Shown here one piece after another: positions 13,928 to 22,675 of a DNA stretch of 33,618 nucleotides. A program made the position numbers and the translations under genes. Source of the stretch: Bacteroides sp. (GTDB lineage: Bacteria > Bacteroidota > Bacteroidia > Bacteroidales > Muribaculaceae); contig JAAVCM010000021.1 in the NCBI GenBank assembly GCA_014802345.1, positions 1 to 33,618 on the forward strand, read 5' to 3'. Under the pieces are notes generated by a model, which was given only the letters and a program-made list of their open reading frames with translations, did not search any database and was not told the origin of the DNA. Each line of letters opens with the position of its first letter. The first letter of the stretch is position 1.

Positions 13928-15652
13928 ATGAGTGAACGCATCACAGGCTCAGAGGCTATCTGCCGCGCACTGCTCGCCGAAGGGGTCGACACCATCTTCG
14001 GCTATCCCGGCGGCCAAATCATGCCTTTCTACGATAAGCTATACGACTTCTCCGACGACCTCCACCATATCCTGACACGCCACGAACAGGGAGCCGTCCA
14101 CGCAGCGCAGGGTTATGCGCGCGCATCAGGCAAGGTAGGCGTGGTGACAGTCACCTCAGGCCCCGCCGCCACCAACATCATCACCGGTGTCGCCGACGCC
14201 AACGTGGATTGCACTCCGCTTGTGGTCATCACCGGCCAGGTAGCAGTCAACTCGCTCGGCACAGATGCCTTTCAGGAAACTGACGTGATGGGCATCACAC
14301 TCCCCATCACCAAGTGGGCTTATCAGATCCGTCGCCCCGAGGAAATTCCTTGGGCCATCGCACGCGCGTTCTATATAGCTTCGACAGGCCGTCCCGGACC
14401 TGTGGTACTCGACGTTACCCGCGACGCTCAGGTCGGCACTCTTGATTGGAGCTACGATAAAATCAACTACATCCGCAGCTACAATCCTGACCCGGAACTC
14501 CTTCCCGGCGACGTCCTGACCGCCGCCTCGCTCCTCAACCGCGCGGAACGCCCGATGATTATCGCCGGCCACGGTGTGATGCTTTCCAACGCCGAGAAGG
14601 AACTCATCACCCTCGCAGAGAAAGCCGACATTCCTGTGGCCACCACACTCCTCGGCCTCTCGGACATCCCATCTGACCATCCCCTGAACAAAGGCATGGT
14701 CGGGATGCACGGCAATATCGGTCCCAACCTCAACACCAACCGTGCGGACGTGATTCTGGCCATCGGCCTACGTTTCGACGACCGTGTGACCGGAGTAGTG
14801 AAGCAGTATGCCCCCGATGCCAAGATAATCCATGTCGACATCGACAGAGCCGAGTTCAACAAAAACGTCAAGGCTCACACGGCAATCCACGCTGATGCGC
14901 GCAAAGCCCTCCAAGCCCTCCTCCCCCTTGTCAATAAAAGCAAGCACACCGAGTGGCTTGCCACATTCGACCGTCCCGAGGAAATCGAGCGCACGATGGT
15001 CATGAAGCGTGAGCTTGATCCCGAAGACCTCGGCCCCGACAGCCCCATGCGCATGGGCGAAGTGGTCCGCAAGATTTCCGAAGCCTCGGCCAACCGCGGC
15101 ATCCTCGTCACCGACGTGGGTCAGAACCAGATGATGTCTGCCCGCTATTTCAAATACACCCTCCCAAAGAGCGTGATTACCTCCGGCGGCCTCGGCACGA
15201 TGGGCTTCTGTCTTCCCGCAGCCATCGGCGCGAAAATCGCCTGTCCCGAGCGTGACGTGTTCGCCTTCATGGGCGACGGCGGATTCCAGATGACAATGCA
15301 GGAACTCGGCACCATGCTGGCCTACAACATCGGTGTCAAGGTCATCATCCTCAACAACGACTTCCTCGGCAACGTCCGCCAGTGGCAGGCAATGTTCTAC
15401 AACAACCGCTTCTCCGCCACCCCGATGATTAACCCCGATTTCGTCACCATAGCCCATGCCTACGGCTTCCCCGCCGAGCGTGTGGCCAACCGCAGCGAAC
15501 TTCCGGCAGCCATCGAGCGTATGATGTCCACTGAAGGCACCTATCTGCTCGATGTCAACATCGAGCCGGAGGACATGGTGTTCCCGATGATTGTCCCCGG
15601 TGCCGCCGTCGACGACATCCTTGTCAACGCCACAACCAAATATCAGGCATAA
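13928..15652 (+). CDS. ilvB: Acetolactate synthase large (catalytic) subunit
   Basis: A 574-residue thiamine diphosphate enzyme that condenses two pyruvates, or pyruvate and 2-ketobutyrate. The N-terminal domain has YPGGQIMPFYD and the catalytic-glutamate region RHEQGAVHAAQGYARASGK. The ThDP-binding motif in the C-terminal domain runs from Gly449-Asp450-Gly451 (MGDGGFQM) to Asn476-Asn477 (LNNDFLG). A FAD-binding-like middle domain contains GLRFDDRVTG, typical of biosynthetic acetohydroxyacid synthases rather than the catabolic ALS type. The small regulatory subunit follows after 23 nt, confirming an anabolic, feedback-regulated enzyme. Confidence 0.97.
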   Translation: MSERITGSEAICRALLAEGVDTIFGYPGGQIMPFYDKLYDFSDDLHHILTRHEQGAVHAAQGYARASGKVGVVTVTSGPAATNIITGVADANVDCTPLVVITGQVAVNSLGTDAFQETDVMGITLPITKWAYQIRRPEEIPWAIARAFYIASTGRPGPVVLDVTRDAQVGTLDWSYDKINYIRSYNPDPELLPGDVLTAASLLNRAERPMIIAGHGVMLSNAEKELITLAEKADIPVATTLLGLSDIPSDHPLNKGMVGMHGNIGPNLNTNRADVILAIGLRFDDRVTGVVKQYAPDAKIIHVDIDRAEFNKNVKAHTAIHADARKALQALLPLVNKSKHTEWLATFDRPEEIERTMVMKRELDPEDLGPDSPMRMGEVVRKISEASANRGILVTDVGQNQMMSARYFKYTLPKSVITSGGLGTMGFCLPAAIGAKIACPERDVFAFMGDGGFQMTMQELGTMLAYNIGVKVIILNNDFLGNVRQWQAMFYNNRFSATPMINPDFVTIAHAYGFPAERVANRSELPAAIERMMSTEGTYLLDVNIEPEDMVFPMIVPGAAVDDILVNATTKYQA

Positions 15653-15675
15653 GTGACCCCAACGAAAGGAAAATA

Positions 15676-16227
15676 ATGGAAAAGAAACTGTTTACAATCT
15701 CGGTCTTCACCGAAAATCAGGTCGGCCTACTCAACCGCATCTCCATCATCTTCACACGCCGGGGTCTGAACCTTGAAAGCGTCTCGTCGAGCGCAAGCTC
15801 TGTCCACGGCATCCATAAGATGAACTTCACCTGCACCTCCGACCGCGAGACAATGGAGAAGGTCATCAACCAGATCGAGCGGTGCATCGACGTGCTGCGC
15901 GCCTACTTCTATACCGACGATGAAATCGTCTACCAGGAAGTAGCCCTCTACAAGGTGCCGACCCAGAAACTCCTCGACGAGAAGGACTTTGAGCGCATCA
16001 TCCGCATTCACAACGCCCGTATCCTCGAACTCACCCGCGAGTACACCATCCTCGAGAAAACCGGCCACGAGAGCGAGACACAGGCCCTCTACGAGCTTCT
16101 CAACAAATACGGCATCCTCCAGTTCATCCGTTCGGGACGCATCTGCATCACGAAGTCGCCCACCGAACATTTCACCCACTATCTGCACGAGCAGGAGGCA
16201 CGCCGCCCTGAATCCGAGCCGTTCTGA
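15676..16227 (+). CDS. ilvN: Acetolactate synthase small (regulatory) subunit
   Basis: A 183-residue regulatory subunit. The N-terminal ACT domain (about residues 5-78) begins FTISVFTENQVGLLNRISIIFTRRGLNLESV, with the Gly-Leu-Leu-Asn-Arg loop that binds valine at subunit interfaces. The second domain continues ALYKVPTQKLLDE to the C-terminus and corresponds to the ACT-like C-terminal domain of long IlvN/IlvH proteins. It activates IlvB and confers feedback inhibition. AAAGGAAA lies just before the start, and the gene sits between ilvB and the thioesterase gene on one transcript. Confidence 0.95.
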   Translation: MEKKLFTISVFTENQVGLLNRISIIFTRRGLNLESVSSSASSVHGIHKMNFTCTSDRETMEKVINQIERCIDVLRAYFYTDDEIVYQEVALYKVPTQKLLDEKDFERIIRIHNARILELTREYTILEKTGHESETQALYELLNKYGILQFIRSGRICITKSPTEHFTHYLHEQEARRPESEPF

Positions 16228-16264
16228 CCTCAGAAATATTCCATCATCTCCCGCTCCCCTAATC

Positions 16265-17014
16265 ATGGCACAGAAGTTATATACCAACGAATTTTATCTG
16301 ACCGCATCCGAGGTCAATTCCCAGCGCGAGATGCCACTCTCGCGCATGGTCACAACCCTTATCGATACGGCGACAGACCATGCCAACCTCATCGGTATAG
16401 GATTTGACCGTATGATACGCGAGGGCATTTCGTGGGTACTCAGCCGCCTGACCATTGACATCCTTGAACCTCCGGTGGTCAACCACACCTACCGGCTGTC
16501 GACATGGGTCGAAAGCACCAGCCGCCTGTTCTCGGACCGAGATTTCGAGATGACCGACGCCGAATCGGGGCGCACCGTGATGCGCGCCCATTCGACATGG
16601 ATGGCAGTCAACATGACCACCCGCCGCCCCGGAGACCTCACCCCTATCTGGGAAGGACTGGACATCGTGAGCGACCGCCGTTTCGAGGGAGAAAAAGGTG
16701 GCAAACTCATGCCCGTACAGGATGCGGAGAGTGAGAAGACCTACCGCTTCGCCGTCTCGGACATCGATGTCAACCGCCACGTCACCACGCGGCGCTACAT
16801 CGACCTGATAACCGATATGTGGCCGCTCGACCACTACGAGGCCATGCGTCCCTCCCGCTTTGAAGTCGCCTTCAAGCACGAAGCTCACTACGACGAGGAA
16901 GCGCGTGTCCTCTCCGCTCCCCACGAAGGGAGCCCCGAAATCAGCGATGTGGCCATCGAGGTCAACTCGACCGTCTGCTGCCTCGCCCGCATCCGTTTCG
17001 TCCCCCGTCAGTGA
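16265..17014 (+). CDS. Acyl-ACP thioesterase (FatA-like, hotdog fold)
   Basis: A 249-residue cytoplasmic thioesterase starting MAQKLYTNEFYL at ATG 16265. The longer in-frame extension upstream overlaps ilvN and was rejected. Two hotdog repeats are suggested: the first includes RMIREGISWVLSRLTIDI, and the second carries SDIDVNRHVTTRRYIDLITD, which resembles the N.H.....Y motif around the active site of plant and bacterial acyl-ACP thioesterases. These enzymes release free fatty acids from acyl carrier protein. Its place between ilvN and ilvC is conspicuous. A link between branched-chain keto acids and iso- or anteiso-fatty acids would make sense but is inference. The gene is 37 nt after ilvN and 88 nt before ilvC. 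Confidence 0.9.
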   Translation: MAQKLYTNEFYLTASEVNSQREMPLSRMVTTLIDTATDHANLIGIGFDRMIREGISWVLSRLTIDILEPPVVNHTYRLSTWVESTSRLFSDRDFEMTDAESGRTVMRAHSTWMAVNMTTRRPGDLTPIWEGLDIVSDRRFEGEKGGKLMPVQDAESEKTYRFAVSDIDVNRHVTTRRYIDLITDMWPLDHYEAMRPSRFEVAFKHEAHYDEEARVLSAPHEGSPEISDVAIEVNSTVCCLARIRFVPRQ

Positions 17015-17102
17015 CTCAAATACACCTCCCGGCTCCTCATCGAAGACTACTACACAAATATCACTTAGATAGAAAATATTCACACAAAGACTTTAAACCC
17101 CT

Positions 17103-18146
17103 ATGGCAAAGTTAAATTTCGGCGGTGTTGAAGAAACCGTCATCACCCGCGAGGAATTCCCCCTCGAGAAAGCACGCGAAGTACTTAAAGACGAAACCAT
17201 CGCAGTCATCGGCTATGGCGTTCAGGGTCCCGGTCAGGGTCTCGACCTCCGCGACAACGGTTTCAACGTCATCGTCGGTCAGCGTGAAGGCAAGACCTAC
17301 GAAAAGGCTGTCGCCGACGGCTGGGTACCCGGCGAAACCCTTTTCTCAATCGAGGAAGCCTGCAAGCGCGCCACCATCATCATGTGTCTCCTCAGCGACG
17401 CAGCGGTAATCTCACAGTGGCCCACCATCAAGAAGCACCTCACTCCCGGCAAGGCCCTCTATTTTAGCCACGGCTTCGCCATCAACTGGAGCGACCGCAC
17501 CGGCGTTGTTCCCCCGGAAGATGTCGACGTAATCATGGTTGCCCCCAAGGGCTCAGGCACAATGCTCCGTATCCTTTTCAAGGAGGGCAAAGGCACCAAT
17601 TCCAGCTTCGCCGTCTATCAGGACGCGACAGGCCGTGCGCTTGAACGTACCCTCGCCCTCGGTATCGGCATCGGCTCAGGCTATCTTTTCGAGACCACTT
17701 TCCAGCGCGAGGCCGTCAGCGACCTCACCGGTGAACGTGGCTCACTCATGGGTGCCATTCAGGGTCTTCTCCTCGCACAGTATGAAGTTCTCCGCGAGAA
17801 CGGCCACACCCCTTCTGAGGCTTTCAACGAAACCGTCGAGGAACTTACCCAGTCACTCATGCCCCTCTTTGCAGCAAAAGGCATGGACTGGATGTATGCC
17901 AACTGCTCGACCACCGCACAGCGCGGCGCGCTCGACTGGATGGGTCCGTTCCACGATGCTATCAAGCCTGTCGTCTATCAGCTCTACGAGAGCGTGAAGA
18001 CCGGACGTGAGGCACAGCGTTCAATCGACTCCAACACTCAGCCCGACTACCGCGAAAAACTCGAAGAGGAGCTCAAAGCCCTTCGTGAGAGCGAGATGTG
18101 GCGTGCAGGCGCAACTGTCCGCACCCTCCGTCCCGAGAACGCGTAA
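17103..18146 (+). CDS. ilvC: Ketol-acid reductoisomerase
   Basis: A 347-residue class I (short) enzyme that isomerises and reduces acetolactate or acetohydroxybutyrate. The Rossmann motif is IGYGVQGPGQ (residues 36-45). After the second strand, VGQREGKT with Arg61 suggests NADPH binding. The knotted helical domain begins around ETTFQREAVSDLTGERGSLMGA, which carries the conserved Asp and Glu metal ligands. It is the last gene of the ilv operon and is followed by two hairpins (18191-18214 and 18232-18284). Confidence 0.97.
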   Translation: MAKLNFGGVEETVITREEFPLEKAREVLKDETIAVIGYGVQGPGQGLDLRDNGFNVIVGQREGKTYEKAVADGWVPGETLFSIEEACKRATIIMCLLSDAAVISQWPTIKKHLTPGKALYFSHGFAINWSDRTGVVPPEDVDVIMVAPKGSGTMLRILFKEGKGTNSSFAVYQDATGRALERTLALGIGIGSGYLFETTFQREAVSDLTGERGSLMGAIQGLLLAQYEVLRENGHTPSEAFNETVEELTQSLMPLFAAKGMDWMYANCSTTAQRGALDWMGPFHDAIKPVVYQLYESVKTGREAQRSIDSNTQPDYREKLEEELKALRESEMWRAGATVRTLRPENA

Positions 18147-18190
18147 GCCCTCCTATCCGACATTACGGAAGATTCCCCATATACCCCTCG

Positions 18191-18214
18191 GGGCAGCGTG
18201 CATGACCGCTGCCC
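18191..18214 (+). terminator. Perfect 8-bp GC hairpin after ilvC
   Basis: GGGCAGCG (18191-18198) pairs perfectly with CGCTGCCC (18207-18214) around an 8-nt loop. It lies 45 nt after ilvC. No T-run follows, so termination or 3'-end protection is plausible but unproven. Confidence 0.45.
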
Positions 18215-18231
18215 TGACGGAATGAATCCCC

Positions 18232-18284
18232 GGCCTGCCGATGCTATGACTCCCTTTCCGGAGATTACATAGCCACGGCAGGCT
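18232..18284 (+). terminator. Long three-step hairpin after ilvC
   Basis: GGCCTGCCG (18232-18240) pairs with CGGCAGGCT (18276-18284), allowing one G-T pair. Inside, GCTATG pairs with CATAGC and CTCC with GGAG. It is followed by a T-rich stretch (ATTTTG). It probably forms the operon's 3' end together with the preceding hairpin. The remainder of 18285-18638 holds the next promoter and leader and no gene. Confidence 0.5.
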
Positions 18285-18382
18285 GATGTATTTTGTACCA
18301 CACCTTTGTCTCAGTGTCTACTTAAAATGAGATTGGCTGATTAATATTTTGATATGTTAATTTCTAATTTTAATATAAAAAT

Positions 18383-18414
18383 TTTGCAAATAATTATCTA
18401 AATCCCTAACTTTG
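18383..18414 (+). promoter_or_regulatory. Bacteroidetes-type promoter of the fimbrial operon
   Basis: TTTG (18383-18386), 20 nt, then TAACTTTG (18407-18414). Transcription should start near 18421, leaving a leader of about 215 nt to the first gene. No inverted repeats that would make the promoter invertible were seen. Confidence 0.72.
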
Positions 18415-18638
18415 CATATAATTAGATGAATTGAAGGTCTTTTTTGGAAAGTGACAAGCTGCGAAAGCTCCATTGCGCAACCATCCGACACTAAATTGTA
18501 ACTATATTTCTCAGCAAGTCATACACACCACGCCGGTTTTCATTTCACATCCTGAATCTATATCATTTTCGTATCAAAATCTTAACCGTTTCTTAACCAA
18601 TTATTATCTTCCTTTGGTAGTAAAACTTTAACTAATCT

Positions 18639-20042
18639 ATGTCTACGACCTATGACAGCCATAGCACCACATCTTTTTACCCCCCCCACAAGGGTAAAAC
18701 ACTGATTATTAATCTTTTACAAAGATTAATAACTTTTGTTGCGCTTTTCATGGCAGTCTTTGATGGGGCTGCCTCCTCTCCCGTCCCCTCCGCCGGTTCA
18801 GACCGGGAAATCATGACTGACTCAACCCGGATTAACTTCCGCCAATCGCAGTCGACCCTCGACCTCAGTCTTGACGGCAACCGTGAACGCCTCGACAACC
18901 TCATCCGGCACATACAGGAAATATCCGGTCAGGACTCTACATTTGTAATCAGCACCTTGCGTGTCATCGGCTCGGCCTCGCCGGAAGGTTCGGAAGAGAT
19001 AGACCGCCGCCTTTCGGAAAAACGTGCCCAAGTCCTGTTCGATTATTTCGCCGCACACATCACACTCCCCGATTCGATAACCGACTTCGAATATCTCGGC
19101 CGAAACTGGAAAGGGCTTTACACACTGGTCGCCTCTGACCGTGCTGTCCCCTCGCAGTCCGAAGTGCTTGCCATGCTCCGTCCAGCCATCACCGACGGCA
19201 TTTCCTCCACCACCGAAAGCAATGCCTTGCTCGACCGGCTTAAAACGCTGGCCGGAGGTGTCCCCTACGCATATATGTACCGCCAGCTCTTCCCTGCACT
19301 GCGCTGCTCATATCTCTATGTGGAATATGAAAAACAGATTCACCGTGAAGTCGAGCCGCAGCCGGCGGTAGCACCCGCTCCCATCGAGATGGTGATTGAA
19401 GAAACTCAGAGTATCAACGCCGTCCCTGAAGAAACCGCAGTCAGTCAGGCGGAGATAAAGCCGGAGATGCAAAAGCCCTTCTATATGGATCTCCGCACCA
19501 ATATGCTCTTTGACATAGCCGCAGTGCCAAACATCGGAGCTGAGTTCTATTTGGGTAAAAAATTCTCTGTACTCGCCAACTGGATGTACGGGTGGTGGGA
19601 CAGCGATTCCCATCACCGCTATTGGCGTATCTACGGAGGTGACCTCGGATTCAGATGGTGGTTCGGGAGCAAGGCTTCCGCAAAACCGCTGACAGGTCAT
19701 CACCTCGGAATCTACGGAGGAGTGCTGACATTTGACTTCGAGTGGGGAGGTACAGGATATATGGGCGGCATACCCGGCGGCACTCTCTGGGACCGCTGTC
19801 TCGTGAACACAGGTATCGAATACGGCTACTCTCTCCCCATATCGACTCACCTCAACATCGACTTCTCGATAGGTTTGGGCTACATGGGTGGAAATTACAT
19901 AAAGTATTTCCCGTTTGACAACGAGTATTACCGTAAGAAGGAATACAAGATGCGGTTTTTCGGCCCGACGAAGGCTGAAATCTCACTCGTTTGGCTCTTG
20001 GGACGCGGCAACACCAACATCAGGAAAGGAGGTAAGCGATGA
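18639..20042 (+). CDS. OmpA-like/DUF3575 domain protein of the fimbrial locus
   Basis: A 467-residue envelope protein. A hydrophobic segment (about residues 22-45, LIINLLQRLITFVALFMAVF) acts as a signal peptide after an unusually long polar N-terminus; no better in-frame Met exists. Residues about 65-140 resemble an OmpA-type peptidoglycan-binding domain (VIGSASPEGSEEIDRRLSEKRA). After a Pro/Glu-rich linker, residues about 275-460 (FYMDLRTNMLFDIAAVPNIG) match DUF3575, predicted to form a small outer-membrane barrel. This architecture is typically the first gene of Bacteroidales fimbrillin loci and may anchor the locus products to the envelope. Its stop overlaps the next start by ATGA. Confidence 0.85.
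   Translation: MSTTYDSHSTTSFYPPHKGKTLIINLLQRLITFVALFMAVFDGAASSPVPSAGSDREIMTDSTRINFRQSQSTLDLSLDGNRERLDNLIRHIQEISGQDSTFVISTLRVIGSASPEGSEEIDRRLSEKRAQVLFDYFAAHITLPDSITDFEYLGRNWKGLYTLVASDRAVPSQSEVLAMLRPAITDGISSTTESNALLDRLKTLAGGVPYAYMYRQLFPALRCSYLYVEYEKQIHREVEPQPAVAPAPIEMVIEETQSINAVPEETAVSQAEIKPEMQKPFYMDLRTNMLFDIAAVPNIGAEFYLGKKFSVLANWMYGWWDSDSHHRYWRIYGGDLGFRWWFGSKASAKPLTGHHLGIYGGVLTFDFEWGGTGYMGGIPGGTLWDRCLVNTGIEYGYSLPISTHLNIDFSIGLGYMGGNYIKYFPFDNEYYRKKEYKMRFFGPTKAEISLVWLLGRGNTNIRKGGKR
20025..20032 (+). promoter_or_regulatory. Strong Shine-Dalgarno sequence for the DUF5119 gene
   Basis: AAAGGAGG lies 6 nt before ATG 20039, within the end of the preceding gene. Such a full match is unusual for Bacteroidetes, which mostly use AT-rich leaders, and it supports coupled translation over the ATGA overlap. 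Confidence 0.6.
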
Positions 20043-21019
20043 AATCATACTTCTGCAAAGCGGCATCACTTTTGCTGGGCGGCTTCTTCCTGCTGGCGGA
20101 AGGATGCACACAGAAAGACCTCAACGACGATGCTCCGACCACTATCGCCGAATGTGTGGAGGTGGTTTTCGATTGGAGCAGAGTCACTGACCCGCAGGCT
20201 TCTTCGATGGTTCTCTATCTTTACTCCGATCAGCATGATCTGATGAACTATTGGTTCAAGAACCGCGACGGAGGCATCATCACATCATACGCCGGCAAAC
20301 ATACAGCCGTCTGCCACAGTAACGATGACCCCTACATCCATCATCTGCGCAACCAGCATTCCCACAACGACATAGAAATCTATACCGACGACACTTCCAT
20401 GCTGGTCGGTCAGGGTATCTCCACGCGTGGACTGCCCCGTGCCGAAGGTACGGAGGAGGAACCAATACGCGCCACTCCGACCATGATATACGGCACTCAG
20501 GACAGCGAAATCACCTTCCGCGTCTCAAGCCTGAAACAGACAGTGACATTCTTCCCCGAAGAACTTGTCTGCCACTATTCTGTGGAATTTGTGGATGTGG
20601 AAAATCTTAAAAATGCCGACCTTCACATAGATGCCACCATCTCGTCACTCGCGGGAGGCTACTATCCGGGAAGGATGTCGGCCACATCCGAACCTGTGTC
20701 CCACACGTTCACACTTACCGCTGACGACCGACTGTCATCCCTGCGTTCCGATTTCCTTACATTCGGTCTTCCCGTAGGCGATGAGCGTCCTCACAAGATA
20801 TGTCTCTATATCGCCTTAAAAAACAGAACCGGTAATTTCTACACATTCGACGTGTCCGATCAGGTGAACAAAGCTCCCGACCCACGCAATGTCAGCATCA
20901 AGATATACGGACTGAAACTGCCGGAATTGCCCGACGAACCCGTCACTCCACCCGAACAGGGAGGTATGAGCGTGGAAATCGACAGTTGGGACACCTATCA
21001 TTTCGATTTGCAAGTCTGA
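20039..21019 (+). CDS. DUF5119 (FimB/Mfa2-like) fimbrial lipoprotein
   Basis: A 326-residue lipoprotein with signal peptide and lipobox ending at Cys23 (FLLAEGC). The mature protein starts with the DUF5119 pattern VEVVFDWSRVTDPQASSMVLYLYS, and GGIITSYAGKHTAVCHSNDD follows, as in Bacteroidales FimB/Mfa2-type anchor-like subunits. These proteins share the transthyretin-like fold of fimbrial anchor proteins and may cap or anchor the filament at the outer membrane. It is the second gene of the fimbrial operon and the first fimbrillin follows after 72 nt. The domain call is good; the anchoring role is inferred from family and position. Confidence 0.82.
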   Translation: MKSYFCKAASLLLGGFFLLAEGCTQKDLNDDAPTTIAECVEVVFDWSRVTDPQASSMVLYLYSDQHDLMNYWFKNRDGGIITSYAGKHTAVCHSNDDPYIHHLRNQHSHNDIEIYTDDTSMLVGQGISTRGLPRAEGTEEEPIRATPTMIYGTQDSEITFRVSSLKQTVTFFPEELVCHYSVEFVDVENLKNADLHIDATISSLAGGYYPGRMSATSEPVSHTFTLTADDRLSSLRSDFLTFGLPVGDERPHKICLYIALKNRTGNFYTFDVSDQVNKAPDPRNVSIKIYGLKLPELPDEPVTPPEQGGMSVEIDSWDTYHFDLQV

Positions 21020-21091
21020 CAGATATTCCACAGAAACATTAATCCAAGCAAATAAATAAATCAATCAATAATTCTATAACCCTCTTTATTT

Positions 21092-22612
21092 ATGAACAGA
21101 CTTTCTTTAACTGCAATCGCAGGTGGTTTGATTATTCTTGCCTCCTGCTCACAAGAAGAAGTGCCTCAGGAACGACCGACTAATGATGGGTTACCAATCT
21201 CGTTCCGTGCCGGCGTAATCAGTCGTGTCAATCCATCCCTCGATTACACCTCCAATCCGGCTACGTTCTATGTTACCGCCTATCCCAACAGCCACAAGGC
21301 CGTCGGAGGAGAACTCCCCGATTCTCTCTTCTGGGATGAGCCTTTCTACCAGATGGGAGCAAATCTCTATGCCAGTACCAGCAATCAGAAGTGGCCCTCA
21401 CAGGAGGTGGCCTCACAGGTTGAATTCTTTGCTTACGCTCCCTCTCTTGAAGAGATACAGGCTGCCGCTATGACGCAGCTTGACACTAATGCTGAAAATT
21501 ACTCTACCCTCCTTTCCAACTACACACAGGGCATACAGTTCTTCAACCTGTGTCAGGACGGAGTGGCGCTCGACCCTATGGGACAGCAGAACTCCACGTT
21601 CAACGGCATACAGCTCTACAAAGGCTTCAAACTCGGACGATTCTACGTTGCGACAGACATCTCCAAGCAGGTTGACTTCATCACAGCCCACATAGCAGCC
21701 CCTACTCCCAAGAGCGAAGATGACGCTCAATTAGGTGTGGAGCTTAAATTCAGACACCAGCTTTCCAACATCGAGCTCAGAGCCTTCTCGGGTCACAAGG
21801 AGTTCAACATCGAGATTGCCGGTGTAAGGATAGGCCGCCCCTATACAGGTTCCGCCATCTTCAACTTCTGCGATGCCGAAGGCAATGTAAGCAATCTCGA
21901 AGGTGGCCAGTGGGGTATCTCGAAGGATCCTCAGAGACTTCCGGTAGAATATATCTACGGTGAAGGGGATGAAATATACCGTATGGGTGTCTTCAACAAC
22001 ATTTCCGGCGGTCAGGTGGTCACCACTCCCGCACACACGACAGCCGCTACCGCCGTCTCCATCATGGGTAAGGGAGGCAACGCAATGGTGCTTCCCACCA
22101 AAAACGGTGCATGGGCCGGAGAAGAGAATCCTTGGATTGCATCCAAATATAGTGCAGCCATGGACGGCAAGGACCCGAAACCTTGGAGCGCCGACAGTCC
22201 GGAAGGTGATATGTATTTCAGTATTCTCCTCCGTGTGACTCTCAAACCGGATGCTTCGGAAGTAAATACACCGCAGATCTATCCCTACGGCAACAACACC
22301 ACCATGAATGTGGTCTATCTTGAAAAAGAGAAGAATTCAAACAAAATCATCGGTCGCGTACCTTCAAGTACAGCCGCAGTCGGAGCCAACAACGAAATTG
22401 TCGAATTCGGATGGGCCGCTGTGCCTGTCGGTGTCAACTGGGAACGTGGCAAGAAATACATCTACACCCTTGACTTCTCTAACGGTGTAGGTGTTCAGGA
22501 TCCCGAGGATCCGAAACCCGGCACTCCCATCATCGGTTCAGGCATCACATTCTCTGTTTCCGTCGTGAACTGGGATGAACAGTACCACAATACCGTAGTT
22601 CCGGCAGAATAA
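21092..22612 (+). CDS. Fimbrillin family (Mfa-like) lipoprotein 1
   Basis: A 506-residue lipoprotein, the longest of four tandem paralogues. Lipobox Cys19 (LIILASC) is followed by SQEEV, an acidic segment like the Bacteroidetes surface-export signal. A conserved ISFRAG strand leads to Arg45 (ISRVN), where the paralogues have TRA or SRA; type V pilins are activated by a trypsin-like cleavage after such an Arg. Middle regions FYVATDISKQVDFITA and RHQLSNIELRA match the others. The C-terminus has GWAAVPVGVNWERGKKYIYTLDF, then DPEDPKPGTPI and a final strand. It differs most from the others in its N-terminal part and may be a distinct subunit. Confidence 0.87.
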   Translation: MNRLSLTAIAGGLIILASCSQEEVPQERPTNDGLPISFRAGVISRVNPSLDYTSNPATFYVTAYPNSHKAVGGELPDSLFWDEPFYQMGANLYASTSNQKWPSQEVASQVEFFAYAPSLEEIQAAAMTQLDTNAENYSTLLSNYTQGIQFFNLCQDGVALDPMGQQNSTFNGIQLYKGFKLGRFYVATDISKQVDFITAHIAAPTPKSEDDAQLGVELKFRHQLSNIELRAFSGHKEFNIEIAGVRIGRPYTGSAIFNFCDAEGNVSNLEGGQWGISKDPQRLPVEYIYGEGDEIYRMGVFNNISGGQVVTTPAHTTAATAVSIMGKGGNAMVLPTKNGAWAGEENPWIASKYSAAMDGKDPKPWSADSPEGDMYFSILLRVTLKPDASEVNTPQIYPYGNNTTMNVVYLEKEKNSNKIIGRVPSSTAAVGANNEIVEFGWAAVPVGVNWERGKKYIYTLDFSNGVGVQDPEDPKPGTPIIGSGITFSVSVVNWDEQYHNTVVPAE

Positions 22613-22675
22613 ATCGAAGCCGTAATATATGTTCCGGGGTATGAATTACCCCATTGTCAACTGAATTAAAAGTAT

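Noticed and set aside
18147-18638. Possible invertible promoter region before the fimbrial operon
   Set aside because: No inverted repeats flank the promoter at 18383-18414 and no invertase gene is in the window.
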